Part shown: positions 28,701 to 35,919 of the stretch, piece by piece
How the letters are laid out: every line of letters starts with the position of its first letter
Numbering within the stretch: the first letter of the stretch is position 1
Source: Pseudomonadota bacterium
Lineage (GTDB): Bacteria; Pseudomonadota; Gammaproteobacteria; Steroidobacterales; Steroidobacteraceae
Direction of reading: 5' to 3'
Assembly (NCBI GenBank): GCA_018241525.1
Contig: JAFEDR010000009.1
Span: 186,001 to 250,000, forward strand
DNA length: 64,000 nucleotides
The notes under the pieces: generated by a model
The model's database searches: none
The model's input: the letters and a program-made list of their open reading frames with translations, nothing else
Told to the model about the DNA's origin: nothing
Translations under genes and position numbers: made by a program

Positions 28701-28974
28701 CGGCTTCACGCCGCTCGAGGCGCTGCGCACGGCGACCATCGACGCTGCGCGGGCCATCGGCCGCGAGCCGGATCTCGGCAGCCTCGAGCGCGGCAAGCTC
28801 GCCGACCTCGTGATCCTCGAGCGCGACCCGCGTGCCGATATCGGCGCGACGCTGTCGCTGTCGCTGGTGATGAAGAACGGCAGGCTCTACCGTGCCGCGG
28901 ATCTCGCCGAGGAGTGGCCGGACGCGCGTCCGCCGCCGCCGCGCTGGTTCGCGGATGAGCCGCCGGCGCCCTAG
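25717..28974 (+). CDS. Exported TolB-like beta-propeller / amidohydrolase fusion
   Basis: A 1085-residue protein. A short signal peptide follows the GTG at 25717 (PLSPRRRAVAGLAVALAALYAGVAAAA as a basic then hydrophobic stretch). Residues about 40-640 are PD40/WD40-like propeller blades (FDAQPVYSPDGAWLAFTSDR, FQPAWSPDGRSIAYVTWD). Residues about 670-1060 are an amidohydrolase domain with HxH in LIDVHDHFGD, Lys in NLKEYRTGNR, SHGNYPG and the closing GSLERGKLADLVILERDP. It overlaps the previous gene by 22 bases. The combination is known in TolB-amidohydrolase proteins of environmental bacteria whose substrates are mostly unknown. The propeller may hold the substrate or close the active site. Confidence 0.85.
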   Translation: MAAGLPLSPRRRAVAGLAVALAALYAGVAAAAEPAPLPLTPTRTVAFDTDEGTWLSVTLAPDGAQLVFDLLGDLYAVGAGGGRARRITAGPAFDAQPVYSPDGAWLAFTSDRSGAENVWISRPDGSEARPLTTNDGGDEYVSPAWSADGSHLYVSRYRADRNAAELWELDLADRAPPRELTLGRFSALGAAPTPDGRYLYVAVHAGALFEDDVTLPRWRIDRLELATLHAETVVVNPGSAMRPVLSPDGRHLAYYARSGAGTGLRLRDLDSGEDRLLAYPMQHDVQEALPSRDLEPGFAFTRDGGALVAAVDGHLRRIAIADGTASTIPFEAHVELGLGPPLRHEVREPSGPVRARLVQGPVESPDGRELAFSALGRLYVMALPDGTPRPLLSAGPPQFQPAWSPDGRSIAYVTWDARAGGGLWVVAADGPAQPRPLAATGPFYTDPAFAPDGSTVYALRSSHYERQHTYKEPALWLNRSFGALRTAELAAWPATGGAARVVSTGIFEGPAQFTNTDATHLYLNSEQGLDSVALDGSGRRTVISVVGPGYYFIEGPVQADELRLSPDGRHVLAQIAQQLHLLELPPATLTVEPVDVRAPRVPHRQLTARGADFFGWADGGRRISWAVGSSYLRRPLAGLVLDARARAPADHPAGGHDGVEAFAIAVEQPRDLPGGTLVLRGATVVTMGAAGVIADADVVVTGNRIAAVGARGRVAIPPGASVRDVRGRFVVPGLIDVHDHFGDIRRGVLDLDNWGFPATLAFGVTSALDPSTLSIDMLAYQDLLDTGAVLGPRLYSTGPAVFSFNEFASPDAVHEVLARYAEDYRLTNLKEYRTGNRRVRQWVAAAALELGLVATTEGALDFKLDLTQMLDGYAGNEHALAAVPLARDVVELVARSGVSYTPTLMISHGGPPAGEEFIARSDPLHDPRVLHFYPRFAREQLFSRVHWTAAEEHAYPAIAAGAARIQRAGGLVTAGSHGNYPGIGLHWELQALAAGGFTPLEALRTATIDAARAIGREPDLGSLERGKLADLVILERDPRADIGATLSLSLVMKNGRLYRAADLAEEWPDARPPPPRWFADEPPAP

Positions 28975-28989
28975 CGCCGGCGGCCGGCA

Positions 28990-29292
28990 TCAGTCAGCCG
29001 CGGGAAAGTGGTGCTCGAGCTCCGGGGCGATCGCGACGCGCCGGTAGCGCGGCACGCGCGCCGCGGACGCCGGCCGCGGGCCCTCCTCCGCGACCAGCAG
29101 GTCGAGATCCTCGGCCGCGAGCTGGCGGTGCCGGCAAATGCTGATGGCCGCCTCCAGCGAGAACAGGAACTGGCGCGCGGTGCGCGAGTACACCGGCACG
29201 CGGCCGTCCCAGTAGCCGATCACCGGCCGGCGGCGGCGGCGGAAGGCCGCGAGGTCGGTGACTTTGCTCGGCGCGGGCGGCATGGGGTGCAT
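28990..29292 (-). CDS. Small protein of unknown function
   Basis: A 100-residue reading frame that converges with the propeller-amidohydrolase gene. The ATG at 29292 has GAGGAG six bases upstream, which supports it as a real gene. A second ATG lies nine bases in. The visible features are a basic patch (AAFRRRRRPVIGYWDGRVPVYS), a helix (ARQFLFSLEAAISICRH) and a C-terminal segment ending in EHHFPAAD. No signal peptide or membrane helix is seen. I do not recognise the family. Confidence 0.6.
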   Translation of the reverse strand: MHPMPPAPSKVTDLAAFRRRRRPVIGYWDGRVPVYSRTARQFLFSLEAAISICRHRQLAAEDLDLLVAEEGPRPASAARVPRYRRVAIAPELEHHFPAAD

Positions 29293-29433
29293 CGGCGGCT
29301 CCTCGTCCGCCGTTGTACGCGAGCAGCCCGCGCGCGATTGAGACGCAGATCCGCCGGCGGCGCCGGGGAATGTGCCGCGCGTAGCGTTTCGCGCCGCGCG
29401 CGCCAAACCCGCGAACGCGCTTCGGGGTTTCGA

Positions 29434-31518
29434 CTAGGCCGGCGAGACCTCGACCAGCAGGAAGCGCTCGAAGGACGCCTCGAGCACCGGCCGCTCGCGG
29501 CTCACGGTGCCGAGCGGGCGGTCGCGAAAGTAGTCATGCACCCGGAACTCCCCGCCGGGCAGGCCGCGCAGCGTCAGCGGCCCCTGCCATGCCTTCGCGT
29601 AGAACGCGTAGTACCGCCGCCCGGCGCGTTCGACGACGTGGGTCTCGGGCTTGTCGAAGCCGATGTCGTATAGACCGCCCAGGTAGGTGCCCTCGGGCAG
29701 GCGCTTGTCGCGGTAGATCCCGATCCAGCGGCGCCACAGCGCCTCGCGTTCCGGCGTCAGCAGGAACGAGTCCTTCGGCTTCGGGTCGACCGGCCAGGTG
29801 AACTTCGTCGACACCACGGCGCCGATGCCGACGGTCGAGGCGAAGTCGTCGCCGTGGTCGCTGAGCTCGACGTGGTCGCCGGCATACGGGGCGCTCGGTC
29901 CCATCAGCGCCTTCAGCGTCTTGCCCTTGAGCCGCACCTGCCACGACGACTCGGGGTCGGAGGCCGGCACCTGGTTGACGTACGGGAAGTCGTAGAAGCT
30001 GTAGGCCGTGCCGCAGGGACAGAGCTCGATCACCGCCTGCGGGTTGATCGCCATCGCGGTCTCGTAGATGTCGCGGAAGAACGCGGGCACGCCTTCCACC
30101 GACTCCTCGGGCCGCGCGTGGCGGTGCGCCGGGTTGTGGCACGGCGCGACGCCGTTCAGGTGCTGGCCGTCGATCTTGAGTCCCGCGTAGCCCCAGTCCC
30201 CGAGGAAGCGCCGCACGAGCTCGCGGGTGTGCTGCCGCGTCCCCTCGTACGCCGGGCACAGGTAGAAGCTGTTCCACCAGCTGATGTTCTGGACCGCACC
30301 CTCCTTGTCGAGCAGCAGCAGCTCGGTACGGTCGTGGAGCAGGTCGCTACCGGGCGCAGCCGCGAGCGGCGCGTACCAGAGCCGCGGCTTGAGGCCGGCG
30401 CCGCGGATCGAGCCGACCAGGCGGCGCATGTCGGCCTCGCCCGCCGGGTACTTGTGCGTATCCGGCCGCCAGTCGCCGACGGCCGCCTGCCAGCCGTCGT
30501 CAATGACCGCCCAGGCGAGGCCCAGTTCGCGCACCTTCGGCAGCGTCGCCTCGATGAGCTCGGTCGTGCAGGCACGCTCGTAGCCCCACGCGCACCAGAT
30601 GGGCTCGTACGCCGCCGCGGGCGGCGGCGGCGGCCGCAGGCCGCGCTCGTCCATCAAGCGCCGGTATCCATCGAGCGTTACGAAGTGGTCGCCGGCGTGC
30701 ACCGACAGCAGCAGCTCGAGTCCCTCGAAGCGCTCGCCCGGCGCGAGCCGGCGCGGCCGGATCGCGTGCAGCGCGAGGTCGACGCCGCCGTCGCGCTCGC
30801 GGATGGGCAGGCAGACGAGCTCGGGCACCGATGCCAGGTGACCGACCGCGACGCCGCCGTCGCGGCGCCAGACGTCCACGATCGGGACACCGCCGCCGTA
30901 GTCGGATGCGGTCATGCCAAGGTCGTTGTCCTGCGCGAACCCGGCCCGCACCGGCTGCAGCCAGTCGCGGCGGTTCGCGTAGGTGCCGCCGGAATACGAC
31001 CAGAACGCGGGCGAGTCCGCGCCACGCGGCAGCAGGTGCAGCGCGCCGCTGCGCAGCGACTTGAGCGCGAGCGTCGCGGTGGAGTCGTTGCGCAACGTCA
31101 CGCGACCAAGCACGAAGCCCGGGTAGCGCGCGTGGCTGCGCAGTGCCAGCGTCAGTTCGAGCCCCTCGAGCGATCGCCCGACCAGCACCGTCTCGGTGCC
31201 CTCGCCGTGCGCCCCCGAGATCCGCGCCGCGCGCGAGCCGGCGAGCGCGAACTGGTCGATGCGGCGACCATCGGCGAGCTCGACCACCGTCAGTGGCATT
31301 CGCGCCGTCAACCAGCGCGTCCGGTCGCCCGCCCTGAGCCCGGCGCGCGCGGCGAGCTGGCCGTCGAACTCGAGGCGCATCGTACCGTCCTCGACACTCG
31401 CGGCCGCACGGGCCGGCGCGGAACTGGACGCGAGCGCGCGGGCCACCGCCGGTGCGGCCAGCGCCGCCGACGAGGCGAGTTGCAGAAAGCGGCGGCGGGA
31501 GGTCGGTCGGCGCGGCAT
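29434..31518 (-). CDS. Exported GH36-type alpha-galactosidase-like glycosidase
   Basis: A 694-residue glycoside hydrolase of clan D. It starts with a twin-arginine signal (SRRRFLQLASSAALAAPAVA), so it is exported folded. An N-terminal beta-sandwich is followed by the barrel with AVIDDGWQAAVGDW, the nucleophile strand YAGLKIDGQHLNG (Asp near residue 449) and the probable acid/base loop VPASDPESSWQVR (Asp near 520). GH36 covers alpha-galactosidases and alpha-N-acetylgalactosaminidases. The adjacent amino-sugar genes favour release of GalNAc or galactose from a polymer or glycan. It is transcribed in the same direction as the DeoR repressor gene that lies 37 bp upstream and probably shares its promoter. 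Confidence 0.82.
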   Translation of the reverse strand: MPRRPTSRRRFLQLASSAALAAPAVARALASSSAPARAAASVEDGTMRLEFDGQLAARAGLRAGDRTRWLTARMPLTVVELADGRRIDQFALAGSRAARISGAHGEGTETVLVGRSLEGLELTLALRSHARYPGFVLGRVTLRNDSTATLALKSLRSGALHLLPRGADSPAFWSYSGGTYANRRDWLQPVRAGFAQDNDLGMTASDYGGGVPIVDVWRRDGGVAVGHLASVPELVCLPIRERDGGVDLALHAIRPRRLAPGERFEGLELLLSVHAGDHFVTLDGYRRLMDERGLRPPPPPAAAYEPIWCAWGYERACTTELIEATLPKVRELGLAWAVIDDGWQAAVGDWRPDTHKYPAGEADMRRLVGSIRGAGLKPRLWYAPLAAAPGSDLLHDRTELLLLDKEGAVQNISWWNSFYLCPAYEGTRQHTRELVRRFLGDWGYAGLKIDGQHLNGVAPCHNPAHRHARPEESVEGVPAFFRDIYETAMAINPQAVIELCPCGTAYSFYDFPYVNQVPASDPESSWQVRLKGKTLKALMGPSAPYAGDHVELSDHGDDFASTVGIGAVVSTKFTWPVDPKPKDSFLLTPEREALWRRWIGIYRDKRLPEGTYLGGLYDIGFDKPETHVVERAGRRYYAFYAKAWQGPLTLRGLPGGEFRVHDYFRDRPLGTVSRERPVLEASFERFLLVEVSPA

Positions 31519-31555
31519 GCTCGGTCCTCGGCGAAAGTCGTCGCGGGGCGCGTGG

Positions 31556-32335
31556 CTACACGATCGTCAGGTCGAAGCTCAGCGAGTCGCGCGCGGCAGT
31601 CACGTACTCGGGCGCGCCCACGTCGGTGATCAGGCCCGTCAGCTCGTGCACGCCGACGATCCGGTGCAGGCACACGCGCCCGAACTTCGAGCTGTCGGTG
31701 ACCGCGATCACCTCGCGGGCCGCCTCGGCCATCTTGCGGTTCAGCATCGCGTCCGCCTCATGGTGCGTCGTGATGCCGCGCTCGAGGTCGAAGCCATCGA
31801 CTCCCAGGAACAGCTTGTCGACCAGCAGGTCGTTGAGCGCGGCGACGGTCTGCGCGCCGTAGAACGCCATGGTCTTGCGCCGAAGCTCGCCGCCGAGCAC
31901 GACGGTCCGCACCTTCTGCTTGAGCGCGAGCGCGCAGAGGATGTGGAAGTCGTTGGTGACGACGGTGATGCCTTCTTCGTCCGGCAGGTGCTTCGCGATC
32001 TGCAGCGTCGTGGTGCCTGAGTCGAGCACCACGGAGTCGCCGGGCCGCACGAGGCTCGCCGCATGGCGTCCGATGCGCTCCTTCTCTTCGCGGTACAGCA
32101 CGAGCTTGGTGGCGAGCGGCGGCTCGGTGGCGGTCGTGACCGCGCCCGAGGAGATCGCGCCGCCGTAGGCGCGGGCCATGACGCCGAGCTCGGTCAGGTA
32201 ATGCAGGTCCTTGCGGATCGTCTGCATCGAGACCCGGAACTGCTTGGCGAGCGCTGCGACCTGGACGCTGCCACGCTCGCGGACCATGGTGCTGATCTGG
32301 CTGCGGCGTTCGCTCGTGTCTCGCTTGGCGGTCAT
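31556..32335 (-). CDS. agaR: DeoR-family repressor, AgaR-like
   Basis: A 259-residue DeoR-type regulator. It has an N-terminal winged helix-turn-helix (RRSQISTMVRERGSVQVAALAKQFRVSMQTIRKDLHYL, about residues 8-47, read as a series of short motifs) and the C-terminal sugar-phosphate sensor domain (DSGTTTLQIAKHL, VVTNDFHILCAL, VVLGGELRRKTMAFYG, DKLFLGVDGFDLERGITTHHEAD). This sensor layout and the neighbours match AgaR, which represses N-acetylgalactosamine genes and is released by an amino-sugar phosphate. The start at 32335 is chosen because the 30-residue upstream extension is Pro/Arg-rich. It is divergent from the permease-agaZ-agaS-kinase operon. Confidence 0.85.
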   Translation of the reverse strand: MTAKRDTSERRSQISTMVRERGSVQVAALAKQFRVSMQTIRKDLHYLTELGVMARAYGGAISSGAVTTATEPPLATKLVLYREEKERIGRHAASLVRPGDSVVLDSGTTTLQIAKHLPDEEGITVVTNDFHILCALALKQKVRTVVLGGELRRKTMAFYGAQTVAALNDLLVDKLFLGVDGFDLERGITTHHEADAMLNRKMAEAAREVIAVTDSSKFGRVCLHRIVGVHELTGLITDVGAPEYVTAARDSLSFDLTIV

Positions 32336-32499
32336 GCGCAGGTATCCCAGCGTCGCCCCCGGCGGGGCAGGCCGACTCTGAGGCAGTTGCGTTTCGCCAT
32401 CAATTGCTCGCGGACCGCGGGGCACACCGGTCGGTAGATCGGTCGATATATCGTCATTATGTCCTTGCTACGTTGCGTTGTGTAGACTCTTGTACTAAT

Positions 32500-32528
32500 C
32501 TTTCCAAAAGAAAGCTATAAAACGAAAC
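32500..32528. promoter_or_regulatory. Candidate DeoR/AgaR operator (CTTTC / GAAAG repeats)
   Basis: An AT-rich island in the 264-bp divergent gap holds CTTTC at 32500, GAAAG at 32510 (inverted, five-base spacer) and a further CGAAAC at 32523. Read on the minus strand this gives GTTTCG, CTTTC, GAAAG in series. AgaR-type regulators bind series of TTTC words, so the match is suggestive. A second small palindrome, CGATATATCG, lies at 32444-32453. Confidence 0.5.
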
Positions 32529-32599
32529 TTCTTGGGGGCGATCGTGATGTCACACGAGGACGGGCGCGTGACGACCGGGCGCAGGTCGCGGGTGCATGC

Positions 32600-33481
32600 A
32601 TGACCCGTCGCGCCGGACTCTTCTTCGCGCTCATCACCACCGCCTTCTGGGGCGTGTGGGGCGCGTTCGCCGGCCGGCCGGCCGAGAACGGCTTCCCCGA
32701 GACGCTCGTCTACGTGGTCTGGGCGCTGACCATGATCCCGCCGGCGCTCGTCGCCGCCGCACGCGTCGGCTGGCGAATCGAGCGCGACGCGCGCTCGGTT
32801 CTCTACGGCACGCTGATCGGCCTGCTCGGCGCCGGTGGCCAGATGCTGCTGTTCCACGCGGTCCGCACCGGCCCGCCCTACCTGATCTTCCCGGTCATCG
32901 CGCTGTCGCCGGTCGTGACGATCGCGCTGTCGATGCTGTTGCTGCGCGAACGCGTGACGCGACTCGGTGCGCTCGGCATCGTGCTCGCGCTTGCGGCCCT
33001 GCCGCTGTTCGACTATACGCCCGGCGAGCAAGCCGCCGGCCATGGCGTCGCCTGGTTCGTGTACGCGCTGATCATTCTGGTCGCCTGGGGCGTGCAGGCC
33101 TACTTCATGAAGCTGGCGAACCGCACGATGAGCGCCGAGAGCATCTTCGCGTACATGACCGTGCTCGGCCTCGCGCTGGTGCCGGTCGCGCTCGCGATGA
33201 CCGACTTCGGCCGACCGATCAACTACGGGCTGGACGGCCCGGGCCTGGCCGCGATCACCCAGATCCTGAATTCAGTTGGCGCACTGACGCTCGTCTACGC
33301 CTTCCGCTATGGCAAGGCGATCGTCGTCTCGCCGCTCGCGAACGCCGGTGCGCCGCTGATCACGGCGCTGCTCTCGCTCGCCCTGCTCGGCGTCCTGCCA
33401 CAGCCGGTCAAGCTCGCTGGCATCGGGCTCGCGTTCCTGGCGGCGCTGCTGCTCGCGCTCGAGCCCGAGGAGCCGGCGTGA
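32600..33481 (+). CDS. EamA/DMT-family permease
   Basis: A 293-residue inner-membrane protein with ten hydrophobic helices in two EamA-like halves (FFALITTAFWGVWGAF and VIALSPVVTIALSMLLLRERVT in the first, ILVAWGVQAYFMKLANR and GKAIVVSPLANAGAPLITALLSLALL in the second). DMT permeases move small metabolites. In this position, first in the amino-sugar operon and sharing GTGA with agaZ, it probably imports the sugar across the inner membrane, where other proteobacteria use an AgaP/NagP-type MFS protein or a PTS. This substrate is inferred from context only. No strong ribosome site is visible before the ATG. Confidence 0.8.
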   Translation: MTRRAGLFFALITTAFWGVWGAFAGRPAENGFPETLVYVVWALTMIPPALVAAARVGWRIERDARSVLYGTLIGLLGAGGQMLLFHAVRTGPPYLIFPVIALSPVVTIALSMLLLRERVTRLGALGIVLALAALPLFDYTPGEQAAGHGVAWFVYALIILVAWGVQAYFMKLANRTMSAESIFAYMTVLGLALVPVALAMTDFGRPINYGLDGPGLAAITQILNSVGALTLVYAFRYGKAIVVSPLANAGAPLITALLSLALLGVLPQPVKLAGIGLAFLAALLLALEPEEPA

Positions 33482-34764
33482 GGGCGCTGGTCGAGCTTGC
33501 CGAGCGCCACCGCGCCGGGGCCGCGGTCGGCATCGCGTCGGTGTGCTCGGCTCACCCGCTCGTGCTGCGCGCGACGCTCGCGCAGGCGCTCGAGCGCGGC
33601 GGCTACGCGCTGATCGAGGCGACCTCGAACCAGGTGAACCAGGACGGCGGCTACACGGGACTGCGGCCGGCCGCGTTCCGCGACCTCGTCCACGCGCTGG
33701 CGGAAGAGACCGGTCTGCCGCGGGAGCGGGTGCTGCTCGGCGGCGACCACCTCGGCCCGAATCCCTGGCAGGCGGCGCGCGCCAACGAGGCGCTCGCGCG
33801 TGCCGACGTGATGGTCGCCGAGTACGTGCGAGCGGGCTTTCGCAAGATCCACCTCGACTGCTCGATGGCCTGTGCCGGCGACCCGCCGGCGCTCGACCCG
33901 GGCGTGGTCGCGGCGCGTGCCGCCGCACTGTGCGCGAGCGCCGAGGCGGCCTGGCGCGACGTCGGCGGCGAGCCGCCGGCATACGTGATCGGCACCGAGG
34001 TGCCGGTACCGGGAGGTGCGCACGAAGCGCTCGCCGAGCTCGCCGTCACCGCACCCGCCGCCGCGCTCGCGACCGTCGAGGCGCACCGCGAGGCGTTCAT
34101 GAGCCTCGGGCTCGCGGAGGCCTGGCAACGGGTGATCGGGCTCGTGGTCCAGCCCGGCGTCGAGTTCGACAACGATCGCGTCGTCGACTACGCGCCCGCG
34201 CGGGCGCGGGAGCTCAGCGCGGCGATCGGCCGCGTGCCGCGGCTCGTCTACGAAGCGCACTCGACCGACTACCAGACGCCGGCGGCGCTCGCCGCGCTCG
34301 TCCGCGACCACTTCGCGATCCTCAAGGTCGGTCCGGCTGCCACGTTCGCGCTGCGCGAGGCGCTGTGGGCGCTCGATGCGCTCGCCGGCGAGTGGCTCGG
34401 CACGGGCGCGGGACCTTCGCTGCGCGAGACGGTGCTCGCGGCGATGCGCGCCGATCCGCGCCACTGGCAGCGGTACTACCATGGCAGCGGCCGTACCCTG
34501 GAGCTCGCGCTCGAATACGGACTGAGCGACCGAGTCCGCTACTACTGGCCCGCGGCGCCGGTCGCGGCCGCGGTCGAGCGCCTGCTGGACGCGCTCGACG
34601 CCCGCCCACCGCCGGCGGCACTCCTCAGCCAGCACCTGCCGGCGGCCTACCACGCGCTGCGCGCCGGGCGGAGCCCGCTGCGCTCGCGCGACTGCGTGAT
34701 CGCGCACGTGCGTGCACTGCTCGACGGTTACTGGCGCGCCTGTGCGCCCGGAGTCGCCGCATGA
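33478..34764 (+). CDS. agaZ: AgaZ/KbaZ/GatZ-like tagatose-bisphosphate pathway protein
   Basis: A 428-residue protein with the family blocks ASVCSAHPLVLRA, ALIEATSNQVNQDGGYTG, LLGGDHLGPNPWQ, FRKIHLDCSMACAGDPP and LVVQPGVEFDND. In E. coli the homologues GatZ and KbaZ support the tagatose-1,6-bisphosphate aldolase. Comparative genomics has also proposed that AgaZ acts as a tagatose-6-phosphate kinase. Either role lies at the end of galactosamine/galactitol breakdown. The GTG start at 33478 overlaps the permease stop by four bases and the stop overlaps the ATG of the AgaS-like gene (ATGA), so the genes are translationally coupled. No aldolase partner (agaY/kbaY) is found in the window. Confidence 0.88.
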   Translation: MRALVELAERHRAGAAVGIASVCSAHPLVLRATLAQALERGGYALIEATSNQVNQDGGYTGLRPAAFRDLVHALAEETGLPRERVLLGGDHLGPNPWQAARANEALARADVMVAEYVRAGFRKIHLDCSMACAGDPPALDPGVVAARAAALCASAEAAWRDVGGEPPAYVIGTEVPVPGGAHEALAELAVTAPAAALATVEAHREAFMSLGLAEAWQRVIGLVVQPGVEFDNDRVVDYAPARARELSAAIGRVPRLVYEAHSTDYQTPAALAALVRDHFAILKVGPAATFALREALWALDALAGEWLGTGAGPSLRETVLAAMRADPRHWQRYYHGSGRTLELALEYGLSDRVRYYWPAAPVAAAVERLLDALDARPPPAALLSQHLPAAYHALRAGRSPLRSRDCVIAHVRALLDGYWRACAPGVAA

Positions 34765-35918
34765 GCGTGCGCGACCCGGCCGCCGCCGAGCTCGAGCGCC
34801 GCGGCGCGCGTTGGACCGCTACCGAGATCGACCAGCAGCCCGCCGTGTGGGCGGCCACCGAGAGCCTGCTGCGCGCCGGCGCGGCATCGCTGCGCGCGTT
34901 CCTCGACCCGCTGCTCGCACGCCCGGATCTGCGCCTGATCCTGACCGGCGCGGGCTCGTCGGCGTTCATCGGGCGGTGCCTGCAGCCGGCGCTCGCACCG
35001 CTGCTCGACCGGCGCGTCGAGGCGATCGCGACCACCGAGATCGTGGCCGCGCCGCGCCGCTGCCTGCAGCCGGGCGCGCCGACCCTGCTGGTCTCCTTCG
35101 CCCGCTCGGGCAGCAGCCCCGAGAGCCTCGCCGCCACCGAGCTCGCCGACCACCTGCTGCCGGATGTCCACCATCTGATCGTGACCTGCAATCCCGAGGG
35201 GGAACTGCGGCGCCGGCACGAGCGCGCCGCGCGCAGTCGCGTGCTGCTGCTGCCGGAGGCGAGCCACGACCGCGGCTTCGCGATGACCTCGAGCTTCTCG
35301 GCGATGCTCTATGCCGCGCACCGCGCGCTCGCCCCCGCCGTGCCGCTCGATGCCGGAGCGCTCGGCGCCGCGGCCGCTGGCATCCTGGCCGACCGCGACG
35401 ACGCTCTTGCGACGCTGGCCGGGCGGGATTTCCGGCGGGTGGTCTACCTCGGCAGCGCGACGCTCGCCGGGCTCGCCGACGAGGCCGCGCTCAAGCTGCT
35501 GGAGCTCACCGACGGCGAGGTCGCGGCGATCGCGAACTCTCCGCTCGGCTTCCGCCACGGACCGAAGACCTTCGTGAACCGCTCGACGCTGGTGGTCGTG
35601 CTCGCCTCCGGCGAGCCGCTCACGCGCCGCTACGATCTCGACCTCGCGCGCGAGGTCACCGCCGACGGCCTCGCCGGCCGCGTACTGGTGCTGAGCCCGG
35701 CAGCGAACGACCTCGCGGGGCTCGACACGGTGCGGATCGCGCACCCCGGCGCGGGCGGCGATGTCGCGCTCCTCTTCCCGTACCTCGCCTTTGCGCAGCG
35801 GCTCGCGCTGCTGCGCTCGCTCGCACTCGGCCTCACGCCCGACACCCCGAGCCGCTCGGGCTCGGTCAGCCGGGTGGTCAAGGGCGTGACGATCCACCGG
35901 CTCGCGGAGGGGGACTGA
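34761..35918 (+). CDS. agaS: AgaS-like galactosamine-6-phosphate isomerase/deaminase
   Basis: A 385-residue protein with two SIS sugar-isomerase domains. The first has LTGAGSSAFIGRCL and SFARSGSSPESLAA (about residues 58-130). The second has VYLGSATLAGLADEAALKLLELTDG as consecutive blocks and NSPLGFRHGPKTFV (about residues 225-275). The SxSGxSPE and FRHGPK motifs and the length match AgaS, which converts galactosamine-6-phosphate to tagatose-6-phosphate and ammonia. It overlaps agaZ by ATGA and is followed one base later by the kinase gene. With the kinase this gives two consecutive cytoplasmic steps for galactosamine. Confidence 0.9.
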   Translation: MSVRDPAAAELERRGARWTATEIDQQPAVWAATESLLRAGAASLRAFLDPLLARPDLRLILTGAGSSAFIGRCLQPALAPLLDRRVEAIATTEIVAAPRRCLQPGAPTLLVSFARSGSSPESLAATELADHLLPDVHHLIVTCNPEGELRRRHERAARSRVLLLPEASHDRGFAMTSSFSAMLYAAHRALAPAVPLDAGALGAAAAGILADRDDALATLAGRDFRRVVYLGSATLAGLADEAALKLLELTDGEVAAIANSPLGFRHGPKTFVNRSTLVVVLASGEPLTRRYDLDLAREVTADGLAGRVLVLSPAANDLAGLDTVRIAHPGAGGDVALLFPYLAFAQRLALLRSLALGLTPDTPSRSGSVSRVVKGVTIHRLAEGD

Positions 35919-35919
35919 G

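Noticed and set aside
25692..28958. A 1088-codon frame in another plus-strand phase across the propeller-amidohydrolase gene
   Set aside because: It is dominated by Arg, Ala and Pro runs with no motif, while the overlapping frame shows a signal peptide, propeller blades and metal motifs. The matching antisense frame 25729-28674 was rejected for the same reason.
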